From contig CM069768.1 in NCBI GenBank assembly GCA_036169595.1, positions 2,214,501 through 2,278,500 on the forward strand: a DNA stretch of 64,000 nt, read 5' to 3'. A model generated the notes under the pieces. The model was not told the DNA's origin. It did not search any database and worked only from the letters and a program-made list of their open reading frames with translations. Shown here one piece after another: positions 52,425-64,000 of this stretch. The translations under genes were made by a program, and so were the position numbers. The number at the start of each line of letters is the position of its first letter. Position 1 is the stretch's first letter. Source of the stretch: Dictyostelium firmibasis (Eukaryota; Evosea; Eumycetozoa; Dictyosteliales; Dictyosteliaceae).

Positions 52425-53411
52425 TTATTTATCATGGTTATAATTTTCTTCTTGTTCATCTTGTTCTTCTTCATAATCATCATTTAAATTATTATGAATT
52501 AAGGATGTTTTATCATCGATTACAAGATTTTCTTTACTTTTATTACTGATAATAATAGTTTTCATTTGAATTCCTTGGTAATTATTACTATTGTCATCGT
52601 TAAAATTGATGTTTTGCTCATCCTCGCTACAATTTTCACTACCACAGTTACTATTGGATTCATTTGATAAATGAAGTAATTCCTTTTCTTCGATTGAGTA
52701 TTCTTGAGATGGTGATGGCTCTTCAATAATTTCACTATTGTTATCAACACTTGAAATATCAATATTTGATGATTGCTCTTCAGAGTTGTTGTTATTGTTG
52801 CAGTTATTGGTTGGATTGTAGTGAATGTAGATATAAGTGAATCTTGAAATCTTATCTGATAAGAAATTTTGATTGAAACTGTCAAAATATTGTTTTGTCT
52901 TCTTTTCAATAATTATTCCTTTGGCACTATATTCAACATTTAAAAGTTCAATTTTTTTGTCCAATTGAGGTTGGACAGACTTGTAGTGTATATTTTTTTA
53001 ATTTTATTAATAAAATGTTTTTTTTTTTTTTTTTTTTTTTTTTTTTCAAAAAAGGAAAAAAAACTACTAAAAAAAAACCCTTACCTTTAATAGCATAGCA
53101 GAAAAAGAGAAACCAGTGAATAAAATAAATAAAACAGCTATTGTTAATAATATTAATAATTTACCATCTTCATAAATATTAATGTATAGCAAAGAAATTA
53201 AGCTTGCCACAACTACTGTAATTATGATAGATTTATAAGCTTCACTAGTTTTATTTATAATATGTCTACAATCTGTGACGATTCTTTTATATTGTTTAAA
53301 TGATAAAACTCCTTTCAATTGATCGGGTAATTGTTCTGGAATAATTATATCATCTGAATAATAACGTGAAAAAATTGAATGTGAATTTGTAGGAACTTTA
53401 AATTTAATCAT
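52425..53411 (-). CDS. ERF4/Golgin-A7-like two-helix membrane protein (copy B)
   Basis: Two exons, 53411-53085 and 52979-52425, give 293 residues. It aligns with copy A over the whole N-terminal part: IPEQLPDQLKGVLSFKQYKR against IPTQLPKELEGFLTFDQYKL, and CRHIINKTSEAYK against CRKLINRSDMAYK. Hydrophobic segments lie at about 61-79 and 83-107. After the intron, LDKKIELLNVEYSAKG matches LDKKINEFNIDFNSTSKG. The last 130 residues differ from copy A and are acidic and Ser/Asn-rich (ending EEEQDEQEENYNHDK), probably disordered. Like copy A it may be a palmitoyltransferase partner or a membrane-shaping hairpin protein; neither is proven. Confidence 0.8.
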
Positions 53412-53430
53412 TGTTTCTATTGGAAATTTA

Positions 53431-53470
53431 TTTGAATTTGAATTTGAATTTGAATTTGAATTTGAATTTG
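53431..53470. repeat. (TTTGAA)n hexanucleotide repeat
   Basis: Nearly seven tandem TTTGAA units start 20 bases upstream of the copy B start codon, within its likely 5' untranslated region. Length changes here could alter leader spacing. Confidence 0.85.
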
Positions 53471-53647
53471 TGGTATCTATTTTTAATTTTTTTTTTAATA
53501 ATTTTTAATAATTATTATGGTAAAGAAGAAGAAAAAAAAAAAAAAAAAAAATCAAAAAAAAAAATCACTTGTGTTTATATACCTGTTTTTTTTTTTTTTT
53601 TTTTTTTTTTTTTTCAATGCAAAGAAATCTGGGTGTTTTGTGGGGGA

Positions 53648-53696
53648 TGCGAAGTGATTGTGCCTTGCTGGTAGTTATTGGTGCGAAGTGGTGAAA
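53648..53696. promoter_or_regulatory. duplicated upstream element, copy B
   Basis: tgcgaagtg occurs at 53648 and again at 53682, 34 bases apart. The second is part of GCGAAGTGGTGAAA (53683-53696), the element shared with copy A. Confidence 0.45.
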
Positions 53697-53724
53697 TATT
53701 TAAACAGAAAATTTATGGCAATAA

Positions 53725-53764
<40 letters not shown>

Positions 53765-53775
53765 TGTTTATCTTT

Positions 53776-53806
<31 letters not shown>

Positions 53807-54111
53807 TAGAAAAAAAAATAAAATTAAAAAAAAAAAAAAATAGTAATTTAATAAAATTTGAGTATCTTAAGAGTTTCAGACCAGTCAAATGTCAAATCAC
53901 AATAATGTCGCAGTTTTTTCCAAAATCCTGTATAAAAATTATTTAAATTTAATTTTTGTTTTTTTTTTTGTTTTTTTTTTTTTTCAAAAAAGATTTTTTT
54001 TTAATTTTCTTCTAAGAATCTGACTGTTTTTTTTTTTTTTTACAAAAAAAGATTTTTTTTTTTTTTTAAAATATTTTTTCAATACCAATTCTTTTGATAT
54101 TTATGTGTTTA

Positions 54112-54146
<35 letters not shown>

Positions 54147-54203
54147 TTAATGATGATATTGATAATCTGATTATTTTTATTTTATTTTTATTTTTTTTTT
54201 TTT

Positions 54204-56253
54204 TCAAGCAGTTTGAATCTTTTTAAATTTAAATTTAGTTGGATCATATTTTTTACCAGATCTACGAGTTCTATCTTCTTCATAGGAAGCATAGTTACCT
54301 TCATGAACTATTACTTTACTGTTACCTTCGAAGGCAATGATATGAGTACAAAGACGATCTAAAAAGTAACGATCATGACTAATGATAACAGCACAACCTG
54401 GATAATCTTCTATTGCAGTTTCAAGATTACGTAATACATCAACATCTAAATCATTAGTAGGTTCATCTAATAATAAAAGATTACAACCTTTTTTAATCAT
54501 TTTAGCGATATGAACACGATTACGTTCACCACCCGATAAGGATCCAATGAATTTATCTTGTTCAGAACCACGGAAATTGAATTGAGAGATGTATTCTCTT
54601 ACGTGAATTGTATGTTCACCCATATTAACATCATCTGATCCATCGGCAACTTCTTCGTAAATTGTTTTTTCATCATCCATTGAAGAACGAGATTGAGCAA
54701 CGAAACCCATACGAACTGTTTCACCCACTCTAATTGAACCAGTCAATGGTTTTAATTCACCAGTCATAATTCTGAAAAGTGTTGATTTACCTGTACCATT
54801 TGCACCTACAATACCAACAATTGAACCAGGTTCAAGATTGATATCCAAGTTTTTGAATAATGTTCTACCATCGAATTCCATACTAATGTTTTTAGCTTCA
54901 AATACTAATTTACCTAAACGTGGACAAGGTGGAATTGAAATTCTACCTGGCTCTCTAAATTTCTCTGGTGCACTTGCAACTAAATCGTTATATTTATCGA
55001 TACGATTTTTATTCTTTTTAGTTTGAGCTTTAACACCAGCTCTAATATATTCCAATTCCTTTTTAATGGCTTTCTTTCTACCTTCTTCTTTTTTATTTTC
55101 CATAGATAAACGTGACTCTTTTTGTGTTAACCAACCTGTGTAATTACCTTTAAATGGTATGAGAATACCACGATCAACCTCTAAAATCCAATTGGCTACA
55201 TTATCTAAAAAGTAACGATCATGTGTAATTGCAACTACTGTACCACGATATTCATGAAGGAAACGTTCTAACCATGCAACACTTTCAGCATCTAAATGAT
55301 TTGTTGGTTCATCTAATAATAATACATCAGGGTTTGAAATTAATAGACGTGCTAATGCAACTCTACGTCTTTCACCACCTGATAATGTAGTGACACTACT
55401 ATCACCTGCTGGACAATTTAATGCATCGATTGCAATTGCAATCTTTCTTTTTAAATCCCAAAGTTTCTCTTCATCTATAATATCTGCCAATTCATCTCTT
55501 CTCTTTTCTAATTGTTTTCTTTCTTGTTTTGTCATTTCTTCTTCTTCATCTTCCAATCTTTCATTAATTTCATCATGTTCATCCAATATCTCCTTTTTAT
55601 CTGCAACACCATCGAAAATATTTTCCTCAACATTTTTATCTGCATCCAATTCTGGTTCTTGATGAAGAAAACCAATTGTTAATCCTTTTGATAATAATAC
55701 TTCTCCATCAATCTCTGTATCTTCTTGTGCTAAAATACGCATAAATGATGATTTACCACTACCATTGGTACCAAGTAACCCAATTTTTGATCCATAAAAA
55801 AATGAAAGTGATGTATCCTTTAATAAAACTTTACCATCATCTAATCTTTTAATAACATTAACCATTGATAATATAACTTTATCTGTTTGATATTTATCTG
55901 CTCCTGTTTTTTTTTCATTTTTATTATTTTTTGCTAAAAATAATTTTTTATCAAAAAAAAAAAACATTAGTTTTTTTTTTTTTTTTTTTTTTTTTCTTTA
56001 GTAAAATAATAATAATATTTATTTTCTACTTACTTGAATATTGTTGTAATAAACCATATGATATATTTTTATTTGATTTTATAATTTCAGTTTTATTGTT
56101 ATTCAATTTTAATTGAATTGAATTATTTTTTACTTCATTATTTGTAGTAATTGAAGTTATTGATTTATTTATATTTGTAATATGGAAATATCCATTCTTT
56201 GTTGAATTTATCAAAGATAATGGTTTTCTTAACTTTGATAATGACGAAATCAT
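54204..56253 (-). CDS. EttA-type ABCF ATPase, probably mitochondrial
   Basis: Two exons, 56253-56034 and 55933-54204, give 649 residues. It matches bacterial EttA, the ABCF translation factor that binds the ribosomal E site and gates early elongation by ATP level. Tandem ABC domains carry Walker A GTNGSGKSS and GANGTGKST, signatures LSGGERRRVAL and LSGGERNRVHI, and Walker B LLLDEPTNHLD and LLLDEPTNDLD. EttA marks are the arm insert with WDLKRKIAIAIDALNCPAGD, the P-site tRNA linker GWLTQKESRLSMENKKEEGR, and the C-terminal GNYASYEEDRTRR. The first exon (MISSLSKLRKPLSLINSTKN and on) is basic, free of acidic residues and outside the EttA alignment, as expected of a mitochondrial presequence. It is unlike the usual cytosolic eukaryotic ABCF proteins. 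Confidence 0.93.
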
Positions 56254-56289
56254 ACTAATATTCTTGTTTTCACATTACAAAATGAGAGT

Positions 56290-56330
<41 letters not shown>

Positions 56331-56483
56331 TTTGGGAATGATTTCGTTTTTTTTCAAAACGAGTCTTTTTTTTTTTTAATTTTTATTTACAACAAATTTT
56401 ATTTCGGTTATACAAAATTTTTTATTATTATTATTATTATTATTATTGTTTTTGTTTTTTTGTTTTTTTTTTGAAAGTTTTTT

Positions 56484-57041
56484 TTAATTTTTTTTCAATT
56501 CATTAGATTCTAAGATTACGTTTGAGATTGCATAATCGGTGTCATGTGAAATTGCAATGTGAATTTTATTAATGCCCAATTCTTTGAAATAAGTTTGAGT
56601 TGGTTCTAATAAATTAACATATGGACGCCCATTTGGTTCATTTAAAATTTGAATGTTTTGAAAATTCAATTTTGAACGATCTTGATTTCCAATTGCTTTA
56701 TAAATCGATTCTTTTGCTGCCCATCTACCTGCTAAATATTCAAATCCTCTCTTGTTACTATTATTATTATTATTATTATTTTCATTATTAATATCACTAT
56801 TGCTATTTTCATTGATACCTTCAGTTATTGAAGGTGTTGGATTTAAAGATTTAAATATTGATATTTCAACATCATTAAATGCTCTTTTTAAAAATTTATC
56901 GCCATGTCTTAAGTTTGTTATTAAAAAAAATTAATAAACTGTGAAATTAATTAAAATAAATAATGTTTAATACCTTTTAAATGAGGCTTCAAGTCTTGAT
57001 ATCTTTACAATATCATTTCCAATGCCAAATAACTTGTTCAT
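56484..57041 (-). CDS. holo-[acyl-carrier-protein] synthase (AcpS-type PPTase)
   Basis: Two exons, 57041-56974 and 56907-56484, give 163 residues. AcpS moves 4'-phosphopantetheine from CoA to the serine of acyl carrier proteins. The first metal-binding motif is FGIGNDIVKISR (residues 5-16, Asp10) and the second YLAGRWAAKESIYKAI (Glu in KES); the C-terminal strand block is IHIAISHDTDYAISNVI. An Asn-rich insert sits between the two motifs. The small first exon is supported because it holds the catalytic Asp and joins as FKR to HGDKFLKRAF, a pattern seen in AcpS. Likely partners are mitochondrial ACP or the carrier domains of fatty-acid and polyketide synthases. It lies 230 bases upstream of the EttA-like gene on the same strand. 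Confidence 0.92.
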
Positions 57042-57779
57042 TTTTTTATGTTTTTTTTTTTTTAATAAACCCAAAAGTTTTTCAATTTTTTTTTTTTTTT
57101 TTTTTTTTTTAAAACAGCAAAAGTTTATATGGATATATTTTCAAAAAATAAAATAAAATAAAAAAAGGAAATTATAAGTTTCCTTTATTTAAATTTTTTT
57201 TTTTATAAATTTTATTAATCTATTTTCTAATTATTTTTTAAATTGTTTGGATTAAAAGAAATTTATCCTTTAAATAATAATTATATTTCTGGTAATAATT
57301 TTTCTCTTTTTATAATATATTTTTTTTTCAACTCTATTTTATTATAATTTATTTTATTTGATTTTATTTGATTATATTATTTATTCTTATAATTTTCTTG
57401 TTTTCTTAAATTCATTTTATAAAGTTCCTTAATATATTATTTTTTTTTTCCAAAAAATTCGGTTCAAGGTTTGGTAAAATACAAATATGTGGCAATTTTA
57501 TTATAATTATACTGTAATAAATTGTTTTTATTTAAAATTTTTTTTTTTTTATATTTTTTTATTTAAATTCTTTTTTATCACATCCAAACATTTTACTTAC
57601 ACCAAATCCCTGTTTCAAAAAAATATTAAAAATTCAAAAAAAAAAAAAATTAATTTTAATTAAAATTTTTTTTAGACCATATAAATTTTTATGCTCTTAA
57701 TTCGACTGTTTTGTTTTTCCAAATTTAATTTCTCATTTTGTTTTTTTTTTTTCACTACCAAAAACACACAGCTAAAATA
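57042..57779. other. divergent promoter region, AcpS and gtf2h3
   Basis: A 738-base AT-rich stretch with T runs near the AcpS start and mixed AT sequence elsewhere, including tttcctttatttaaa and a tcactaccaaaaacacacagc patch just before gtf2h3. No gene is seen. Confidence 0.5.
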
Positions 57780-59122
57780 ATGAACAATGAAGCATCTGCA
57801 GTTTTAAGTATGTGGATTATAATGAATTTTGTAAATAATTCTTAATGAACTAACAAATATTTTATTTTATTGAAAAAAAAAAAAAACATCAGACGAAGAT
57901 GATGATACAAGTTTATTAGTAGTTATTTTAGATTGTAATGTTTATTCATGGGGTAATAGAGAGAAATCCCTACAAGATGCTATAAGTGGTATGAATGATG
58001 ATAATAATGATGATAGATATAATGGTGGTATAGCAATAGGAAATAATATAAATAAAAGATTAGCGAATACAAGTAAAACCAACTATATAGGATTCAATAA
58101 ATTTTTAGAACATTTTATGGTATTTGTAAATGCATACCTAATGTTAAATCAAGAGAATCAACTTGGTATTATTTGTTCGAAAATTGGTGAAAGTTCATTC
58201 GTATTTCCACAAACAACTGTTGAACAATATCAACAAGAACAAGAACAACTTTTACAACAACAACAATTAAATGAAAATGGTGAACCATTACCACCAACAG
58301 CAAATAAAACCATTCAAGGCCAAATATTAGATAAATTACAAAAATTAGATTTAGAGATAAAACATGAACAATCCGATGTATTATCTTCAAGTTTCTCTGC
58401 TTCTATGTCAATGGCTTTATGTTGTATGTATTAATAGAATCTTATTATATATTTCGTGAAAATCCAATGTAAAGAAAAAAAAAAATCGATATTAATAATA
58501 AATCAATTAGATATAAATAGAATAAAAAGAGAAACACCAACAATTAAACCAAGAATTTTAGTATTTAATATATCACCAGATGTTTCATCACAATATATAT
58601 CAGTAATGAATTGTATTTTTTCATCACAAAAACAATCTATACCAGTTGATTCTTGTATACTTTCTCAACTAGATTCAACATTTTTACAACAAGCTTCACA
58701 TTTAACAAGTGGTATTTATTTAAAACCACAAAAACAAGAACTATTATCTCAATATTTATTGGTATGAACTTTAAATATTGATAATATTAATTAATAAGAA
58801 ATTCATAGTACTAATGGAACATTACCTATATATAATATTGTAGACTACCTTTTTATTAGATACACTATCAAGAAAATCATTAGCATATCCAACGTTGAAA
58901 TCAGTGGATTATAGGGCATCATGTTTTTGTCATAAAAAAATTGTGGATATTGGTTATGTTTGTTCAGTTTGTTTATCTATTTTTTGTGGCCACTCATCAT
59001 CATGTTCAACTTGTGGAACTAAATTCTCTTTGAAAATAGATTTAAGAAAACAATCTAACATCAATACTAACTCCACTCCACTCTCTACCGCTACTACAAC
59101 TTCAACAGTAAATAATAAATGA
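57780..59122 (+). CDS. gtf2h3: general transcription factor IIH subunit 3 (TFB4/p34)
   Basis: Four exons, 57780-57807, 57893-58423, 58511-58761 and 58844-59122, give 362 residues. TFB4/p34 is a core subunit of TFIIH, needed for promoter opening and nucleotide excision repair, and binds p44. A von Willebrand A-like fold starts at TSLLVVILDCNVYSWG and continues through FNKFLEHFMVFVNAYLMLN and NQLGIICSKIG; IKPRILVFNISPDVSSQYI and LTSGIYLKPQKQELLSQYLL follow. The C-terminal C4 zinc finger is intact: CFCHKKIVDIGYVCSVCLSI then CSTCGTKF. Every splice join restores a known p34 segment (for instance MALC to YINRIK). The first exon is only nine codons. Asn-rich and Gln-rich inserts and a Thr-rich tail are typical local additions. 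Confidence 0.94.
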
Positions 59123-59796
59123 CACCATCACAACAAAAATCTTCTTTTTTTTATGGGAAGTGTTCAATTTTTGTATAAAATATGATGAATTTTTTTTTTT
59201 TTTTTTTTTTTTTAATTCCACTCTTTCTTTAATTTTTTTATTTTTATAAAGAAATAAAAAATTTTAACATATAACCTACAGATTCTCTATCATTCTTTTT
59301 ATTCATAAAATTAAAAAAATAATAAAAAAAAAAAAAAAAAAAATTAAAAAAAAAAAAAAAAAAAGCAAGAAAAAAGAAAAAAATTTTAACATGTTCAATA
59401 AATAATGTTAAGTTTATTTTATTACTATAATCACCTACAACCCACCCATTAATATATGACCCCCCTTAGTTTTCATGTAAATTTAAAAGAGAAATATTTT
59501 AAAATTATTGGTTATTTCCAATTAATTTATATGTAAAAGCAAGACAGATCGGGTGGGTTAAAATTATTTTGGGTCTCCCATTGGTCATCATTTCAAATAA
59601 AATATTTTGAAAATAACTCAAATTTTTTTGGATTTTTTTTATTTTTTTTTATTTTTTTTTTTTTTTTTTTCATTTTTTTTTTTTAAAAAAAACTGATTTT
59701 TATTTTTTTCATATTCTTATAAAAAAAAAAAAAACATAAACAACAACAACAACAACAACAACAATTCAAACACTAATATAAAATATAAAATATAAA
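59123..59796. other. intergenic, promoter of the C-CAP/SEC-C gene
   Basis: Homopolymer runs flank a mixed stretch at 59430-59590 that contains the inverted pair aacccaccc and gggtgggtt, a cccccc run at 59461, and gggtctcccattgg. CAA repeats form the leader before 59797. No gene is seen. Confidence 0.5.
59439..59559. promoter_or_regulatory. inverted AACCCACCC / GGGTGGGTT pair
   Basis: Nine-base perfect inverted arms at 59439-59447 and 59551-59559, 103 bases apart, in the GC-richer part of this promoter. G/T- and C/A-rich boxes of this kind are known developmental control sites in this organism (the G-box type). Use of this pair is inferred. Confidence 0.35.
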
Positions 59797-60796
59797 ATGT
59801 CAACAACTAACGACGCCAATACTACATCAACCAAAACCAAAGAACAAATTGAACAAGAGGCTATTGCCGACTCAGTGATCACAGCAGATGCCAATAAATC
59901 TTTACCACAACCAAAAGGTGAAGAATCAATTAAGATGAAAGAATCACTTGAAGATAAAAAGGCCGACGCAAATTTAGGTTCAGGTGCTAAAGATCAAGAA
60001 GTCTTCTTTGTCAAAGATTCAAATGGTGAAACCAAAGAAATCGGTAAAGAGATCACAAATCATAAAACAACTCTCTACTTTAAAGGTTGTAAAGATGGTG
60101 TTTTCACCATTTCCGCTCGTGTCACTAAAATTATGATTGAAGCTTGTCAAAGATGTACTTTTGACTTTAAAGGTAGAATTTTTACAAATACCATTGAAGC
60201 TTGGAAAACTGTTGATTGTAAAGTTAATGTATGTAGTTTTAATTTATTTTAAAGTTTTTAAAAAAAAATATAAAATATTAATTTTTTTTTTTTTTTCCTC
60301 TCTTTTCTATTAGATTTTAAATGATCAAGTTAAAACATTACAAGTTGATATGACTTCTAGAATGTCAATTACATTTGATACTAGAGATTCACTTCATAGT
60401 ATTATTTGGAGTGGTGTCAATGATATGAAACTTTATTTCTCCGATGAAGCTGGCTTCGAACATCATACTGGTTTCGAACAAATGAAAGCAGTTTACCCAG
60501 AACAAGAACTTTCATTCACTGTAGATCAATTCACAACTCGTATCGTTAAAGGTGTACTCACAACCGAACAAATCATTCGTTTAGCCAATGGTTATCCATC
60601 AACTGAAAGAGAAGCAAGTGAATTTGATGCAAATGAAGAATTAAATAAAAAGAGAGCTGAAGAATTTATTAGAAAGAGACTAGCTGAAAATGGTATCAGT
60701 TTAGGTACTGCTGGTATGAAAAAACCGGAAGTCGGTAGAAATGATGCCTGTCCATGCGGTAGTGGAAAGAAATATAAAAAATGTTGTTCAAAATAA
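59797..60796 (+). CDS. C-CAP-like beta-helix protein with C-terminal SEC-C zinc motif
   Basis: Two exons, 59797-60228 and 60314-60796, give 304 residues. After a charged, probably disordered N terminus (1-80), residues about 85-215 follow the C-CAP/TBCC beta-helix pattern: TTLYFKGCKDGVFTISARVT, KIMIEACQRCTFDFKGRIF, WKTVDCKVN joined to ILNDQVKTLQVDMTSRM, then TFDTRDSLHSIIW. In cyclase-associated protein this fold binds ADP-actin. A linker helix precedes a perfect SEC-C motif at the C terminus, VGRNDACPCGSGKKYKKCC, the zinc-binding tail of bacterial SecA and other bacterial proteins. The union of a eukaryotic C-CAP-like fold with SEC-C is unusual. The protein is soluble, with no targeting signal. 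Function unknown; actin or chaperone links are inference. Confidence 0.88.
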
Positions 60797-61195
60797 ATAA
60801 TTGAACCATTTTTTTCATTCTTTCGATAACATAAAATAATAATATTAATAATAATAATAATTATAACAACTTCAACAAAAAATTCAACTCACAACAACAC
60901 AAAACTATATAAACGCCTGTATTAAAATAAATTAAATAAACAATATATTACGTCAACTTGTATTTAAATAACAATACCTATTATTATTATCATTATTATT
61001 ATTATTATTATTTATGTTTAGTAATTTGTCTCTGTTAAAATAAACTTTGACAGACACGCAACAAAATCGAGCAAAAAAAAAAAAAAAAAAAAAAAAGAGT
61101 TATCATTCTTCATTCTATTTGAGGTTTGCAATTTCATAAAACTTTTCTATGGTTTTTACATTTTATTTTGGACCATAAATAGTTATATTGTGTAA

Positions 61196-61226
<31 letters not shown>

Positions 61227-61292
61227 TCACAAAAATTCCCAAAAATAATTTTTTTTTTTTTTTTTTTTTTTATTTTTATTTTTTTTATTTAT

Positions 61293-61327
<35 letters not shown>

Positions 61328-61428
61328 AACTTTGAAAAAAAAATAAAAAACAAAAAAAAAAAAAAAAAAGATTTTCTTGCATTAAAAAAAGAAATCAAAA
61401 AAAATATCAAAAGATTATATATAAATAG
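60797..61428. other. intergenic, wdr68 promoter
   Basis: Contains short AAT/TTA runs, the segment actatataaacgcctg near 60905, mixed sequence around 61020-61060 and 61095-61180, then long A and T runs and an A-rich leader. No gene is seen. Confidence 0.5.
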
Positions 61429-63008
<1,580 letters not shown>

Positions 63009-63528
63009 AATTACCAATCATCATTGATATTCAATATATAATAATAGAGAAATAAAAACAATGATAACAATCTAAGGTTTTGACTAAAAATAAAAAAAAA
63101 AAAAGTAGAAACGAAAAAAAAAAAATAGAAAATATTTTCACCAATATTTATTTATAATAATAATAAAATTATTATAATTAGTTTTCTATTTTTAATAACG
63201 TGGTTTTCTTTTAATTTTTTAATTTAATTTTTATATTTAATTTAATTTTATTTTATTTTATTTTATATTTTTTTATTTTATTTTAATCATTGATTCTTAT
63301 CATAACTAAAATAGGGAAAAACTAAAAATAATATTTTTTTTTTATTTTTTTTTTATTTTTATTTAAAAAAAAAAAATTATAACTTTAAACAAATGAATCT
63401 GTTAATTTTTTTTCTAATTTTTTTTTTTTTTTGTTTTTTTTTTTATTTTTTTTATTTTAATTAAAAATTTTAAAAATAATTGTTTTTTAGAGATAAATGT
63501 AATTAAAAGAAAGAAATTAAAATAAATA

Positions 63529-63575
<47 letters not shown>

Positions 63576-63679
63576 ATTATTACAAAAATAAATTTAATAA
63601 TAAAGTTTTTTTTTTATTTTTTTAAATAATTAAAAAATTAAAAATAATAATAATAATACTTTTTAGTATGAATAATTAG
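63009..63679. other. intergenic between wdr68 and the last partial gene
   Basis: A and T runs with little else. A short inverted repeat, ataataataaaattattat, lies near 63157. No gene is seen. Confidence 0.45.
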
Positions 63680-64000
63680 ATGGTTATGGAAAAGAAAAAA
63701 GATAAAAATGATTTTTTGAATAAAAAAATCACTTCAAGTTCACCAATTAGTATTTTTAGGAGATATTCAGTTGCAGATGTTGGAAGTGGAAGTTCAATTG
63801 GTAGAACACATCATGAGAATTCTCCATCAACACCAACTTCCTGTGATTCTCCAACATCAAACTTTAAAAGAAGAGTGGCTGAAAATAAAATAGTTAAGAA
63901 ATTAAAAGTTTTGGAATTTGTAAATGAAAAAAGAGAAGAATTTCAGAAGGATTTATATAAAGATGGAAGAGCTTCTCAATTAATAAGAACAAAAGATAAA
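63680..64000 (+). CDS. N-terminal part of an unrecognised gene (runs off the window)
   Basis: An open frame of 107 codons starts at ATG 63680 (a second Met follows at 63686) and continues past the window end. An in-frame TAG sits directly before the ATG, so translation must begin here unless this is an internal exon after an ATTAG acceptor. Visible: a basic start (MVMEKKKDKND), FRRYSVADVGSGSSIG, a Ser/Thr/Pro stretch with several S/T-P sites, then a charged helix, KKLKVLEFVNEKREEFQKDL. Codon use is that of a real gene, with few homopolymers. The family cannot be told from this part; a signalling protein is possible. Confidence 0.75.
   Translation, partial: MVMEKKKDKNDFLNKKITSSSPISIFRRYSVADVGSGSSIGRTHHENSPSTPTSCDSPTSNFKRRVAENKIVKKLKVLEFVNEKREEFQKDLYKDGRASQLIRTKDK

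Larger units (their letters stand above)
53412..54203. other. intergenic, copy B promoter and EttA-like 3' flank
   Basis: Holds the TTTGAA repeat, a GC-richer patch at 53620-53700 with two tgcgaagtg copies, and several A and T runs. A mixed stretch at 53850-53940 has no supported frame. No gene is seen. Confidence 0.5.

Noticed and set aside
53431-53470. TTTGAA tandem units as a CRISPR array
   Set aside because: There are no spacers; it is a simple hexanucleotide repeat in a eukaryotic genome.

Overview
This is nuclear DNA of a dictyostelid social amoeba, almost certainly Dictyostelium discoideum. The signs are extreme AT richness, long A and T homopolymers between genes, short AT-rich introns that begin GTATGT or GTAAGT, AAT and CAA triplet tracts that give poly-Asn and poly-Gln inside proteins, and A-rich leaders just before start codons. 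The cyclin B, THO1, LSm6 and PIP-kinase genes match this lineage in style. About 29 protein genes are packed here, many with one to three introns. I found no tRNA, rRNA, LTR element, DIRS element or DNA transposon.

Layout. 1-7.5 kb: lsm6 (+), cyclin B (-) and a large coiled-coil protein (-) with an E2F-type site in front of it. 8.5-13.6 kb: a secreted beta-helix, GPI-type surface protein and thoc1 (both +), the latter with two long AAT tracts in introns. 14.4-17.2 kb: a small Asn-rich hypothetical (-), then a 2.2 kb gene-poor stretch with a strong 36-bp-arm hairpin and a cluster of AACGTT palindromes. 17.3-23.5 kb (+): O-methyltransferase, sde2 and an NT-C2/coiled-coil/DIL protein. 23.7-26.4 kb (-): a bacterial-type hexapeptide acetyltransferase, a decayed gene copy, and its intact neighbour, a membrane-anchored coiled-coil protein. 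27-32 kb: a mitochondrial DEAD-box helicase, a small zinc-ribbon protein and a DUF962 protein. 33-42 kb: beta-mannosidase (+), then a mitochondrial SpoU rRNA methyltransferase, a LEG1 homologue and a Na+/H+ exchanger (all -). 43.5-51 kb (+): a multidomain ankyrin/C1/EF-hand/PIP-kinase protein and an asparagine-synthetase-like protein with an altered PP-loop. 51-57 kb (-): two tandem ERF4-like membrane paralogues, a mitochondrial EttA-type ABCF protein and an AcpS phosphopantetheinyl transferase. 57.8-64 kb (+): gtf2h3, a C-CAP/SEC-C fusion protein, wdr68 and the start of an unrecognised gene.

The genes do not form one pathway. Most are housekeeping: RNA processing and export (lsm6, thoc1, sde2), transcription and repair (gtf2h3), cell cycle (cycB), and mitochondrial gene expression (DEAD helicase, MRM1-like, EttA-like). 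The more unusual items are the PIP-kinase architecture, the asparagine-synthetase-like protein lacking its PP-loop Asp, the organelle-targeted bacterial-type translation factor, the SEC-C fusion, the tandem ERF4-like pair with shared upstream motifs, and the isolated hairpin near 16.55 kb. Exon borders were set by hand from GT/AG sites, reading-frame continuity and remembered family alignments, so they are predictions.
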